Shown here one piece after another: positions 32,707-41,457 of a stretch of DNA of 64,000 bases. The notes under the pieces are model-generated. The model was not told the origin of the DNA. It saw only the letters and a list, made by a program, of their open reading frames with translations, and ran no database searches. Source of the DNA: an uncultured Clostridia bacterium (GTDB taxonomy: Bacteria; Bacillota; Clostridia; Christensenellales; Pumilibacteraceae); assembly GCA_944372345.1 (NCBI GenBank), contig CALVYT010000009.1, positions 1-64,000 on the forward strand. Reading direction: 5' to 3'. How positions within the stretch are numbered: the first letter of the stretch is position 1; each line of letters begins with the position of its first letter. A program made the position numbers and the translations under genes.

Positions 32707-33720
32707 TCACTTTTCCACGCTGCCGTCGAAGTCGTAATCTTCGGGCGCGTAATAAACGACGCGGCTGCCGCCGTTTTCAAAACGGAACGGCACGCGAAGC
32801 AAGCCGGTCAGCGCGCTCTTCACGCTCTCCCGCTTTTCCTCCGGCACATAGAACAGCAGAAAACCGCCGCCGCCCGCGCCGAGAAGTTTCCCGCCGAGCG
32901 CGCCCGCTTTCACCGCTTTTTCGTATATCTCGTCCACCGCCGACGTGGATACGCCGGACGACGTGCCGCGTTTGAGTTTCCACTCCTCGCCGAGCAGCCT
33001 GCCGAAATCGCCGAGATCGGATCCCCTGCTCACGAGCACGTTCTCCGCCTCGTCCGCCAGCTCCGCCATACGCGCCAGACGCGCGCGGTTGTCGCCGAGC
33101 GACGCGAGCGTTTCCTTCTGCACTTCCGCCGAAAACCGCGTAAACCCCGTGAAATACAGCATAAGCGAGTCGTTCAGCCGGTCCTTGCGCTCGGGCGAAA
33201 CGATGACGGGGCGCACGTCGTATCCGCTTCCGGAAAAAGTTATCCTGTTCAGCCCGCCGAACGACGCCGCGATCTGGTCCTGCCAGCCGCCCGCCTCGCC
33301 ACACAGCGTGCGTTCGAGATATATCGCGTCGTCCGCAAGACGGCGCTTGTCCGCATACTTGCCTTTAAGGCAGTAGAACGCGTTCAGCAGTCCCACCGCG
33401 AACGAGCTGCTCGTTCCCAGCCCCGTGCGCGCGGGCAGATCCGCCTCGTAAGCGATGCGCAGCTCGTGCATATCCAGCATTCGCATGGCGTTCCTGACCG
33501 CAGGGTGCTCTATGGCGGAAACGTCGGTGACGCGCTCTATGCGCGAATAGCATACCTCCGTCGTATAATCAAAAAAACGCGGCAGATGCCTGACGTTTAC
33601 ATAGCAGTATTTATCGAACGTCGTCGACAAAACGGAGCCGCCGTACTCGTTGAAGTACGCCGGCATATCCGTTCCGCCGCCGAAAAAGCTCATTCTGAAT
33701 GGTGTCTTGGTGATTATCAT
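32707..33720 (-). CDS. hddA: D-glycero-alpha-D-manno-heptose 7-phosphate kinase (GHMP family)
   Basis: The 337-residue kinase opens IITKTPFRMSFFGGGTDMPAYF and has the GHMP ATP loop LPARTGLGTSSSFAVGLLN and the C-terminal GKLLGAGGGGFLLFY. It phosphorylates C1 of heptose 7-phosphate in the alpha configuration, which leads to GDP-heptose rather than the ADP-heptose of LPS. GGGAG stands before the ATG. It lies between the phosphoglycosyl transferase and the HddC-GmhB fusion. Confidence 0.95.
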   Translation of the reverse strand: MIITKTPFRMSFFGGGTDMPAYFNEYGGSVLSTTFDKYCYVNVRHLPRFFDYTTEVCYSRIERVTDVSAIEHPAVRNAMRMLDMHELRIAYEADLPARTGLGTSSSFAVGLLNAFYCLKGKYADKRRLADDAIYLERTLCGEAGGWQDQIAASFGGLNRITFSGSGYDVRPVIVSPERKDRLNDSLMLYFTGFTRFSAEVQKETLASLGDNRARLARMAELADEAENVLVSRGSDLGDFGRLLGEEWKLKRGTSSGVSTSAVDEIYEKAVKAGALGGKLLGAGGGGFLLFYVPEEKRESVKSALTGLLRVPFRFENGGSRVVYYAPEDYDFDGSVEK

Positions 33721-33735
33721 TCACGGTACTCCCGT

Positions 33736-34554
33736 TTACATCGCGCCTTCCCGCCTGACTACCCCCGCAACGGTCTTGAAAATTATCTTCGTGTCCAGCC
33801 ACACGGAGCGGTTGTCCACATAATAAAGTTCCATTTTCTGGCGCTCGCCGCTTTCATAGGTGCATTTGCTCCTGCCGTGCGACGCCCAGTAACCGATAAG
33901 CCCCGGCTTGACGGAAAGCAGCTTCTCCGCGTCGTCGCCGTACTTTTCCTCCACTTCCTCGCGCATAAGAGGGCGCGGACCTACGACGGACAGCGTGCCC
34001 GTCAGTATCGACCAGATCTGCGGCAGTTCGTCCAGGCTCGTGCGGCGAAGGAAACGTCCCACGCGCGTGATCCTCGGATCGCCGTCTATCTTATACTCGC
34101 GCTTGTACTGCTCGAGCTGCTCGGGCGTGAGCATATCGCCGAGCTTATCCGCGTTCGGCTTCATCGTGCGGAACTTGGGGATTTTTATCGTCTTGCCGTT
34201 CTTGCCCACGCGCTCGTGGTAATACAGCACCTTGCCGCCGTCGACGCACTTGACGACGAGCGCGATGATGAGATACAGCCACGAGAATACGATGAGAAAA
34301 GCCAGCGACGACACGATGTCGAACGCGCGCTTGAAAAACGCATATAACGCGCGGCTTACGCCGCTTTTTTTGCGGGGCGCGTAAAACGCCGCGGGCGCGC
34401 TGCCCGCGCTCCGTTCGACGCCCGGCGCCGTTCCGCCCGCGACCGCCATAACGACCGAGTCGCGATAACCGTCCCCGACATTCGTGTCAGCGACGAGTCC
34501 CGGCAAGGATACGTCCGCCGCTATATTTCCGTTTGTGAGAATTTTGCCTGCCAC
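33736..34554 (-). CDS. Initiating phosphoglycosyl transferase (bacterial sugar transferase family)
   Basis: The 272-residue membrane enzyme moves a sugar-1-phosphate from a nucleotide sugar to undecaprenyl phosphate, starting the repeat unit. A variable N-terminal 70 residues precede KRAFDIVSSLAFLIVFSWLYLIIAL (re-entrant membrane helix), VLYYHERVGKNGKTIKIPKFRTM, RRTSLDELPQIWSILTG and VGPRPLM, all family signatures. The start is GTG at 34554 with GGGAG 8 nt upstream. It is the first gene of the operon, about 110 nt after the promoter. Confidence 0.95.
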   Translation of the reverse strand: MAGKILTNGNIAADVSLPGLVADTNVGDGYRDSVVMAVAGGTAPGVERSAGSAPAAFYAPRKKSGVSRALYAFFKRAFDIVSSLAFLIVFSWLYLIIALVVKCVDGGKVLYYHERVGKNGKTIKIPKFRTMKPNADKLGDMLTPEQLEQYKREYKIDGDPRITRVGRFLRRTSLDELPQIWSILTGTLSVVGPRPLMREEVEEKYGDDAEKLLSVKPGLIGYWASHGRSKCTYESGERQKMELYYVDNRSVWLDTKIIFKTVAGVVRREGAM

Positions 34555-34666
34555 GATACACTCCCGTTACGCCGCCGCGCGACCGCGCGCCGACGCTCAG
34601 TTCGCTTTTCCCTCACCTGTTTCCCCCGTGGCAAAGGACGTATGTCATTCCTTCGTAACCGCTACA

Positions 34667-34695
34667 AATATATCATACGCCGCTTTTTCTGTCAA
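34667..34695 (-). promoter_or_regulatory. Promoter of the surface-glycan operon
   Basis: On the minus strand TTGACA (34690-34695) and TATATT (34667-34672) are 17 bp apart. Upstream, TGTGAACAAATGTGAC contains two TGTGA-like half-sites. The roughly 110-nt leader shows no JUMPstart/ops element. Confidence 0.85.
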
Positions 34696-34934
34696 GAATT
34701 GTACGTCCGAAAACGCCCCGAAAACGCAAATAAACGATATTGGTCACATTTGTTCACATACATATCACAATTCTTCATACAAAACCGCCGTTCCGCGGCT
34801 TTTTCGCGGAAACTTCCCCGCTTGTGCGGTCGGTTTTTCCTTGCCCGCCGCACGGCGACCGACGAGGGACGCGCGACGTAACGGACGAAAAATCGCCTTT
34901 ATCCCGAAATAAGCGCGCCGCCGGGCGCGCTCGG

Positions 34935-35014
34935 GAAAAGCCGCGGCGCAAAACGAGAGAAAAGCCGCGGCGCAAAACGAGAGAAAGGAGCGTCTGTCTG
35001 CCGACAGACGCTCC
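34935..35014. repeat. 24-bp tandem repeat followed by a hairpin
   Basis: GAAAAGCCGCGGCGCAAAAC plus four more bases is repeated at 34935-34958 and 34959-34982. GGAGCGTCTGTC (34987-34998) then pairs with GACAGACGCTCC (35003-35014), followed by TTTGTT, giving a terminator-like hairpin on the + strand. It interrupts the end of the LytTR remnant. Confidence 0.75.
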
Positions 35015-35019
35015 TTTGT

Positions 35020-35336
35020 TCCGCCGCGCCGCCGATCGAACCGAGCGCGGTAAAGTCTCCGTCTTTGGTATGATACGTCAGATAATGTTTCAATACTTCG
35101 ACGTAAATTATGCGCGAAGCCAGCAATCTGACGCGCCCTTCCTTGCTCTTGATCCATATCTCCGTATCCTTATTGAGCTCCGGATTGTCCGGAGCGGCGG
35201 AAAATTTAAGCATGAAATTGTAGTATGAAACGGGTTTGACTACAAAATCGAATGCGCGTACTTCATATCCTTTGACCGCATACTGCGCAAGATTAGTCAC
35301 AAAAATGATCAGCGTCCGCTTATTCGTTTTCCGCAG
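35020..35336 (-). pseudogene. C-terminal remnant of a LytTR response regulator
   Basis: The minus-strand frame reads RKTNKRTLIIFVTNLAQY, AVKGYEVRAFDFVVKPVSYY and later SRIIYVEVLKHYLTYHTKDG, which match the last third of the receiver and the first half of the LytTR domain of the intact regulator at 42825-43538. It is preceded by stops and has no start; the end of the LytTR domain is replaced by repeat DNA. It begins about ten residues after the point where the fragment at 9276-9473 stops. Confidence 0.75.
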
Positions 35337-35481
35337 CTATTCTTATCATTTTCATTTCTCCCTTTCCGCCGCAAAACATTGCGGATTTTTATTATATCAT
35401 CGCTCCGTACATCTAAGACGGAGGACATAAAAAGACGCGCATCCCGGAAGCGCGGGCGCATAACGCAAAAAGCATATGTTT

Positions 35482-36240
35482 TCAAAGAGAATCGCCGTCG
35501 CCGGAGGAAGAGCTGCCGAACGGCAGACGCCAGAGAGAAGTGCGTTCCGGATGGAACACGGCGCGTTTGATATTGCCCGACGCGATATATCCGTTCTCGC
35601 GGTCAAGAGTGCGCAGCAGCGATTTGATATAGGCGCGGCGGGAATCGCTGTCCGCCGGGCATGGATTTTTCACGACGGGATATTCCTCTTCCGCACACAG
35701 CGCGGCAATGTCCTTTTCATCGGCATATATAAGCGGGCGCACGACCGTAACGCCCGAGCGCGACATATGACTGACCGGCTTGAACGTGCTTATCCTGCCC
35801 TCGTAGACCATACTCATTATCAGCGTTTCGGCAACGTCGTCGGCATGATGCCCGAGCGCGAGCTTATTGCAGCCCTCTCTGTTCAGTACGGACGCGAGCG
35901 CGCCCCTGCGCATTTTCGCACACAGCGAGCAAGGGTTCTTTTCCTTACGCACGTTGAATACGATTTCGTAAATATCCGTTTTCTCGACGACATACTTCAC
36001 GCCCAGGCGATCGCAGAACTCTGCAAGCGGAGTAAAATCCGCGCCCGCACCCGAATCGATCGTGACCGCGGAAAGCTCGAACTTCGCGGGAGAAAACCGC
36101 CTGAATGCGGCAAGCGCGGCGAGCAGTACGGACGAGTCCTTCCCGCCCGACAGCCCGACAGCGACTCTGTCGCCGTCCGCAAACATCGAATGATCCTCCG
36201 CCGCCCGTCTGAGAGGCGACAATATCCGCTGCATATCCAT
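35482..36240 (-). CDS. TtcA/TilS-type PP-loop tRNA-modifying ATPase
   Basis: The 252-residue protein has RVAVGLSGGKDSSVLLAAL, the PP-loop that adenylates the target base, NPCSLCAKMRRGAL with the CxxC pair, GHHADDVAETLIM and KNPCPAD with the third Cys, as in TtcA, which uses a [4Fe-4S] cluster to make 2-thiocytidine in tRNA. Related PP-loop families cannot be excluded. I chose ATG 36240 (MDMQRIL): TTGCAA-17-TATAAT (36247-36275) ends 6 nt before it and no ribosome site is present, so translation is probably leaderless. The long upstream extension to 36495 is rejected. Confidence 0.88.
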   Translation of the reverse strand: MDMQRILSPLRRAAEDHSMFADGDRVAVGLSGGKDSSVLLAALAAFRRFSPAKFELSAVTIDSGAGADFTPLAEFCDRLGVKYVVEKTDIYEIVFNVRKEKNPCSLCAKMRRGALASVLNREGCNKLALGHHADDVAETLIMSMVYEGRISTFKPVSHMSRSGVTVVRPLIYADEKDIAALCAEEEYPVVKNPCPADSDSRRAYIKSLLRTLDRENGYIASGNIKRAVFHPERTSLWRLPFGSSSSGDGDSL

Positions 36241-36246
36241 ACCGTT

Positions 36247-36275
36247 ATTATACCCGTTCCCCTGCCCGTTTGCAA
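36247..36275 (-). promoter_or_regulatory. Promoter of the TtcA-like gene
   Basis: TTGCAA (36270-36275) and TATAAT (36247-36252) on the minus strand are 17 bp apart; only 6 nt separate the -10 from the ATG. Confidence 0.85.
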
Positions 36276-36365
36276 GCGAATAACGACGAATCCGCACAAA
36301 CAAACATACGGGACGCCCTAAAGCCTCCCGTATGTCATATCCGTCCTTCGCATTACCGCCCGCTT

Positions 36366-39326
36366 TTACGCGTCTTCGGCAGCATCTGCATTCCGTTTTT
36401 TCATATGCCTGAGATAGTGTCTGACGGCAAATACGCCCCATACTGCGCATCCGCCGACCACAACGACGTCTATCCCGATGAGCAGGAATATCCACGACGG
36501 GAACACGTCGTCCTTGGTCGTTATCGTGGAGCCTATGTCCAGCCCCTGCGCATTTTCGGACGTATATATCGTATCGACATATGTATACATAATGTTTTTC
36601 GCCGATTTCTGCAACGCTATCACCGTCGTCGCGCTTTCGAGATCGTCGAACCAGCTCGCTTTTCCGTCAGGATTGAGCGCGAGATCGTTGCCCGCTCTGA
36701 TCTGCTCGTCCACGTCGTGGATAAAGTCGTCGTCGCGGGTGTTCCACGGGCACTGATAATAATCGGTGATCACGCTGCCGCGGAATCCCCATTCGCCCCG
36801 AAGGACCTGCGTCAGGAGCGCGTGGCTTCCGCACGCACGGATAGAACCGATCCTGTCGACGGACGTCATCATTCCGTTTGCGCCGCCGATCTTAACAGCC
36901 ATTTCAAACGGTTTGAAGTATATCTCGCGCATCGCCTGTTCGGTGAGCCAGCGGTAAGATCCGCCCCTGCCCGTATCCGAATCGTTGACTGCGAAGTGTT
37001 TGACGAAGCAGGACAGCCCCATTTCCTTCGCGCCCTTGACGGTATACGCGCACATTATACCCGACAGATACGGATCTTCGCTGTAATACTCGAAGTTCCT
37101 GCCGCCCAGAGGGCTGCGGTGCATATTCGCGCCGGGAGCATACCACCCGTCGACGTTCAGAGCCGCCGCCTCGTTGCCTACCGATTTACCGTACTGATAC
37201 GCCACTTTCCAGTCCCATGTCTGCGCAAGAACCGTTTCGCAAGGGTAATTGATAGCGCCGCCGCCGTCGGGCCCCGTCACTACGGTATTCAGCCCGGAAG
37301 GTCCGTCGAATTCCAGCGTCTTGGGCTTTCCTATACGCGGAATGGCGATAGTCTTGAACCCGCCCTCCGCGCACATCTGCGCCATTTCCTCTATCGACAG
37401 CTGACTGACGAGCGCGTCCCACTTCGGATCGTCGTAAGAAAGCCCGAGCATATCCGTCAGCATATACGAAGTTTCCGTCGAATCGTGGAGCGGCATGACG
37501 TCGTTCGGGTCTATGAGCGGATCGACGCGGCAGTAATGAGCGTCGTCTTTGAGCCTGCCCATCGCCCGACGCGGTTTTGCCTCCGACGGGAACGTGCCCT
37601 TAAAGTCCGCGCGCGTCATATACTCTATTTTCACGTCCTCGTCCGCGCCGTCGATCGAATGCGCCTTATCGTTGAGCGGCTCGTTTATTTTGCTCTCCGC
37701 ACCCGACACGGGATTTTTGTAAGTGGTGAATCTGTTGACGACGTTGCTGCCCGTGGCGGTATCCTTTTCGTATCTGTAACCGCCGTTCGGCACTTCGTAC
37801 ACAAACGTATTCGGACCGCCCTTTACGTCGGCGAGAGTATGCGCGTCCGTGCGCAGGGTCAAAGTATATTCGCCGCCTTCGAGCTCGTAGCCCATAAAAC
37901 CGTTGTTGTTCTTATCGTATGCGTCATACGACTTCATCTGCTCCACGTCCATTTCGAGAGTGAGCATTTCACCCTGCCCCGGCGACAGCCTGCCCGTCTT
38001 TGCAAAAGCGCCGAGGCAGAGCGCAGACTTCTCTATGCCGCCTTTTGTGTACGGAGCGGAATAATAGAGCTGGACCACGTCCGCGCCGTCCTTGTCGCCC
38101 GTGTTCTGCACATAGACTTCCACGGAGATCCTGCCGTCCTTTTCCAGCGTGTCGCCGTCCGGGATGCTGACGTCGCCGAAAGTCCACTCGAAATCCGTAT
38201 ACGACAAGCCGAAGCCGAACGGAAACTGCACCACGCCGTCGTAACCCTCGCCGTACTCCGACGCGTAACCGTCCCAATATCCGTCGGCATACGCCGTTTC
38301 GTACCACTTGTAACCCGTATAGATGTCCTCGACGTAATCGGTGTATTTGTTCCCGCGCTCCCACAGCGATTCCGAGCCGAGATCGGTATACGTCTTAGTT
38401 CCGTCGCGCCCCGCGTTCGCGAACGACGCCGCCGTCGACATATCGTAGGCGTATGTATCAACGAGCTTTCCGGAAGGCACGGCTTCGCCTTTGAGCACGT
38501 TGCAAAGCCCTATCGTCCCCTGGCTGCCCGGCATGCCCATCGTTATGACGGCGTCTATACCGTCGTCCTCGATAAAGCCCAGTTCCATCGGATTCGTGTT
38601 GTTGAGCAACAGAATGACTTTATCGAAATTCGCCGTCACCTTGTCAAGCATAACTTCTTCGAGCGGACTTATCGCGGAATATATACGGGACATATTCTTG
38701 TCGTTTCCCGTTCTGTACATCTGATATTTCGGCAGATCGTACCCTTCCGAGCCGCGGCGGTTCAGCACCACGACGGCGGTATCCGAATATTCCCTCGCCT
38801 GCGCCATACGCGCTTCGCCGTAAAAGTCCTCTTCCGCTTCTATTATGCGGAAATAATCGTCGAATTTATCCGTATTGTCCGGCGTGTTCTCGCGCTTGTA
38901 ACCGAGCGCGGCATAATCGGCGGCAAGCTGCTCGTTATATTCTATCCCCGTTTGCTTGAACGCCTCCATCAGACTGACGGTATACATAGACGCGCCCTCG
39001 CCGGAGCCCGAGCCCTGATATGTGAACCCCGCGTTGCTGCCCGCCCAGCCGAATACGTTTATCCGTTCGCCCTGCGCCAGGGGAAGCGCGCCGTTCTCGT
39101 TTTTGAGCAGGACGAGCCCGTCTTCCTCCATTTTGTAAACGAGTTTAAGTCCCTCCGCCTGCGCGAGCTTGTATTCCTCGGAATCGTAATCTATGCCGAA
39201 CCCGTTGAAATATGTGGTTATCACGTTGAAATTAAGCCCGCACACGACGTTTCCTATTATCAGCGCGACGAGAACGGCAATTATACCGACAGCGCTGACC
39301 GCAAGTTTTATGATGTTTTTCGCCAT
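36366..39326 (-). CDS. Membrane-anchored glycoside hydrolase family 3 protein, domain-permuted
   Basis: The 986-residue protein starts with a membrane helix (residues 7-30) and ends with another (about 940-965) and a short basic tail. Between them the GH3 C-terminal alpha/beta domain and fibronectin-III-like domain come first (LVLLKNENGALPL; FPFGFGLSYTDFEW), then the TIM-barrel domain (IPRIGKPKTLEFDGPSGLN; SCFVKHFAVNDSDTGRGG; GSVITDYYQCPWN with the nucleophile Asp). This permuted order is known in clostridial beta-glucosidases. It probably trims beta-linked oligosaccharides on the outer surface. AAGGAG precedes the ATG. It follows a carbohydrate-binding lipoprotein in the same operon. Confidence 0.92.
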   Translation of the reverse strand: MAKNIIKLAVSAVGIIAVLVALIIGNVVCGLNFNVITTYFNGFGIDYDSEEYKLAQAEGLKLVYKMEEDGLVLLKNENGALPLAQGERINVFGWAGSNAGFTYQGSGSGEGASMYTVSLMEAFKQTGIEYNEQLAADYAALGYKRENTPDNTDKFDDYFRIIEAEEDFYGEARMAQAREYSDTAVVVLNRRGSEGYDLPKYQMYRTGNDKNMSRIYSAISPLEEVMLDKVTANFDKVILLLNNTNPMELGFIEDDGIDAVITMGMPGSQGTIGLCNVLKGEAVPSGKLVDTYAYDMSTAASFANAGRDGTKTYTDLGSESLWERGNKYTDYVEDIYTGYKWYETAYADGYWDGYASEYGEGYDGVVQFPFGFGLSYTDFEWTFGDVSIPDGDTLEKDGRISVEVYVQNTGDKDGADVVQLYYSAPYTKGGIEKSALCLGAFAKTGRLSPGQGEMLTLEMDVEQMKSYDAYDKNNNGFMGYELEGGEYTLTLRTDAHTLADVKGGPNTFVYEVPNGGYRYEKDTATGSNVVNRFTTYKNPVSGAESKINEPLNDKAHSIDGADEDVKIEYMTRADFKGTFPSEAKPRRAMGRLKDDAHYCRVDPLIDPNDVMPLHDSTETSYMLTDMLGLSYDDPKWDALVSQLSIEEMAQMCAEGGFKTIAIPRIGKPKTLEFDGPSGLNTVVTGPDGGGAINYPCETVLAQTWDWKVAYQYGKSVGNEAAALNVDGWYAPGANMHRSPLGGRNFEYYSEDPYLSGIMCAYTVKGAKEMGLSCFVKHFAVNDSDTGRGGSYRWLTEQAMREIYFKPFEMAVKIGGANGMMTSVDRIGSIRACGSHALLTQVLRGEWGFRGSVITDYYQCPWNTRDDDFIHDVDEQIRAGNDLALNPDGKASWFDDLESATTVIALQKSAKNIMYTYVDTIYTSENAQGLDIGSTITTKDDVFPSWIFLLIGIDVVVVGGCAVWGVFAVRHYLRHMKKRNADAAEDA

Positions 39327-39401
39327 AAGTTTCTCCTTTTCCCATACGGATAAAACCGCATCGCAATAAGCGCCGACGATGCGGCTTTATCCCGTGTTTT
39401 G

Positions 39402-41279
39402 TCAGCCGACCGTTACCTCGAAATAGTCGAGCGTCGGGCAGTTGACGCTGTCCGCGACCCGGACCGTAAGGACGTTCGCGCCTTCGGTCAGAGCAACCGT
39501 TACGGTAAACGGCTCCCAATGCCAGAAATCCGCACCTCCGCTGTTTCCCGTCAGAAGCGCATCGTCTCCCGCGACGAACGGAGTTTCGTTCATCGAGAAC
39601 GAGAGATATTCGTCCACCTTTCTTGCGAGATCCAGAGTATCGCCGACGCAAAGACTGACGGTGAGCTCCGCGTTTTCGTATGCCTTATCCGCCCATATGC
39701 GCACTCTTATGACGCTGCCGCCCGCGGCGCCCGACACGCATTTGCCGCCGCTCGTCGCTTCGAGAGCTTCCGCCGTGATGGGGACTTCGAGCATACCTTT
39801 ATTCGCGGCGACGTAATCGGCGCGCAGTATCGCGTCCGACCAGTCCGCATACTCGGCTTCCGTGCGATACGCACCGCCGCCCGTCACTGCTATATCGCAG
39901 TCCTCTTTCATAACGGCGGGCAATTCCGCCTCCTCTCCGCCGTAAGACGTCACCGTCAGATCGAATTTATCGAAATTCAGCATATTCTCGCCGGACGGAA
40001 CGTCGAGCACGGTGAACTTCACGGTATTTTTGCCGGCAACGACCGGAATGTTTTCCGCAGTCGCTTCCGTCCAGTTCCATTCGCCGTATTTCTCGCTGCG
40101 GGAAAGCGTTGCTCCCGTAGTAAGCACCGAGCCGTTGAACTCTATCTTCACATATTCGTCGAGAGCCGCGCTGCCCTCGCCGCCGTAAGCGAACGAAAAG
40201 TCCGCCTTGACCACGGCTTCCGCGTCGCTCGCGAACTCGTACTCGGCGGTATCTCCGCTCTGCAATCCGTTGACGGACGTCAGACCGCTCGTCATAAGCT
40301 CGGCAATGCCGACGGGCGCGCCCGCGGAAGCGTCGAACCCGAGCGTTTCCGCTTCGATCGTTTTCTTTACTCCGCCCTCGGTTATGAGACTGTCGGACGG
40401 TTCCGGCTCGGGTTCGGTATTTTCGTTCACTATTATCCTGATGCAGTCTATATTGGGGGCATTTCCGTTTGTCACTTCCATCGAAAGCACATTGACGCCC
40501 TTAACGATACTGCACGGATCCGATGTCGGTATGTCTTTCCAGTCCCAATACATATATTCCGGATGTTCAAGCGTGACATATCCGCCCGTGAGTATGCGCT
40601 CGTCGTTGAGTCTGATGTCGAACGCGTCGTCGAGCATAACTATGGATTCGGCGCCGTAAGCAACTCTGAACTCGAACGTGACGTTATTGTAGTCCGCGTC
40701 GCTTTCAAACTTAAAGCCGATAAGATTGTCGACCACTCCGATACACCCTACAGACTTGCCGCCGCTCGTTATGGGGACTGCCGCCTCGACAATCGGCACT
40801 TCGACGAATTCGCCTTCGCCTTTGCTGTGCACGCAAAGCGTCGATTCGAGGTCGATGTCCTCCGCTTCCACGACGTATGTGCCCGGACCCGTCACGCTCG
40901 CGAGCAATTCGTCGCTGATAACGGGCTGCGGCATTTCGTTTACCGTGACCGTATACGACGCGCTCTTCCCGCCGTATTTTACCGTCACGGTGCGCTTTCC
41001 CGACAGCGTCGTGGACAGGTTGGTCACGTCGCAGTCGCCGAGCGGCACGTCCCGCGTCGTGCCGTCGCTCATTTTCGCCTTTACTTTAAGCCCGTCGAAC
41101 GTGAATTGCTCTCCGTAATCGAATACGGTCTGCACTCCCGACGTATCGAGAGTGATGCTCTCGACGGTAAGCGTCGGCTTTTCCTCTTGCTTTTCGCCGC
41201 ATGCCGTGGCGGCGACGGCGACTAAAAGGACCGCGGCGAGCAGCACGCACATACCGATCTTTCCGATACATCTTCTCAT
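39402..41279 (-). CDS. Lipoprotein with Ig-like and three carbohydrate-binding-type modules
   Basis: The 625-residue protein has a type II signal with lipobox (LLVAVAATAC). Residues about 30-105 form a Big_3-like Ig domain (FDYGEQFTFDGLKVKAKMSDG). Three CBM6/35-like beta-sandwich modules follow, each with an early E-A-E motif (YVVEAEDIDLES, KTIEAETLGFD, YRTEAEYADWSD) and a late hydrophobic strand pair. AAAAGGAG precedes ATG 41279. It has its own promoter (41365-41393) and is followed by the GH3 gene after 75 bp, so it probably holds the glycan for that enzyme. The ligand is unknown. Confidence 0.87.
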   Translation of the reverse strand: MRRCIGKIGMCVLLAAVLLVAVAATACGEKQEEKPTLTVESITLDTSGVQTVFDYGEQFTFDGLKVKAKMSDGTTRDVPLGDCDVTNLSTTLSGKRTVTVKYGGKSASYTVTVNEMPQPVISDELLASVTGPGTYVVEAEDIDLESTLCVHSKGEGEFVEVPIVEAAVPITSGGKSVGCIGVVDNLIGFKFESDADYNNVTFEFRVAYGAESIVMLDDAFDIRLNDERILTGGYVTLEHPEYMYWDWKDIPTSDPCSIVKGVNVLSMEVTNGNAPNIDCIRIIVNENTEPEPEPSDSLITEGGVKKTIEAETLGFDASAGAPVGIAELMTSGLTSVNGLQSGDTAEYEFASDAEAVVKADFSFAYGGEGSAALDEYVKIEFNGSVLTTGATLSRSEKYGEWNWTEATAENIPVVAGKNTVKFTVLDVPSGENMLNFDKFDLTVTSYGGEEAELPAVMKEDCDIAVTGGGAYRTEAEYADWSDAILRADYVAANKGMLEVPITAEALEATSGGKCVSGAAGGSVIRVRIWADKAYENAELTVSLCVGDTLDLARKVDEYLSFSMNETPFVAGDDALLTGNSGGADFWHWEPFTVTVALTEGANVLTVRVADSVNCPTLDYFEVTVG

Positions 41280-41364
41280 TTTCTCTTCTCCTTTTATTTT
41301 TTTTTGCAGACCGCCCCGCACGTCAAAAACGGGATGCCGTGCAATGAACACCGCCTGCATCCCG

Positions 41365-41435
41365 ATTATAAAACAAGCCGTCCGCTCTTTCAATACCGTT
41401 GGCACGGTAGGCGGAAAAACAGTCCCCGTCCGTAA
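41365..41435 (-). promoter_or_regulatory. Promoter and putative LytTR sites of the lipoprotein/GH3 operon
   Basis: TTGAAA (41388-41393) and TATAAT (41365-41370) on the minus strand are 17 bp apart. Just upstream, plus-strand AGTCCCCGTCCGTAA (41421-41435) matches the repeats in front of the response regulator gene, and TGGCACGGTAGG lies exactly 21 bp before it at 41400 (8 of 12 matches). These could be weak binding sites for the neighbouring LytTR regulator. Confidence 0.55.
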
Positions 41436-41457
41436 TTTCCCGCCGAGCCCGCCGTCC

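Noticed and set aside
34555..34666. JUMPstart/ops element in the glycan operon leader
   Set aside because: I looked for GGCGGTAG-type motifs; only loose resemblance (TGTAGCGGTTACG) is present.
36270..39353. Long + strand open frame opposite the GH3 gene
   Set aside because: Antisense shadow of a real enzyme with no protein-like motifs.
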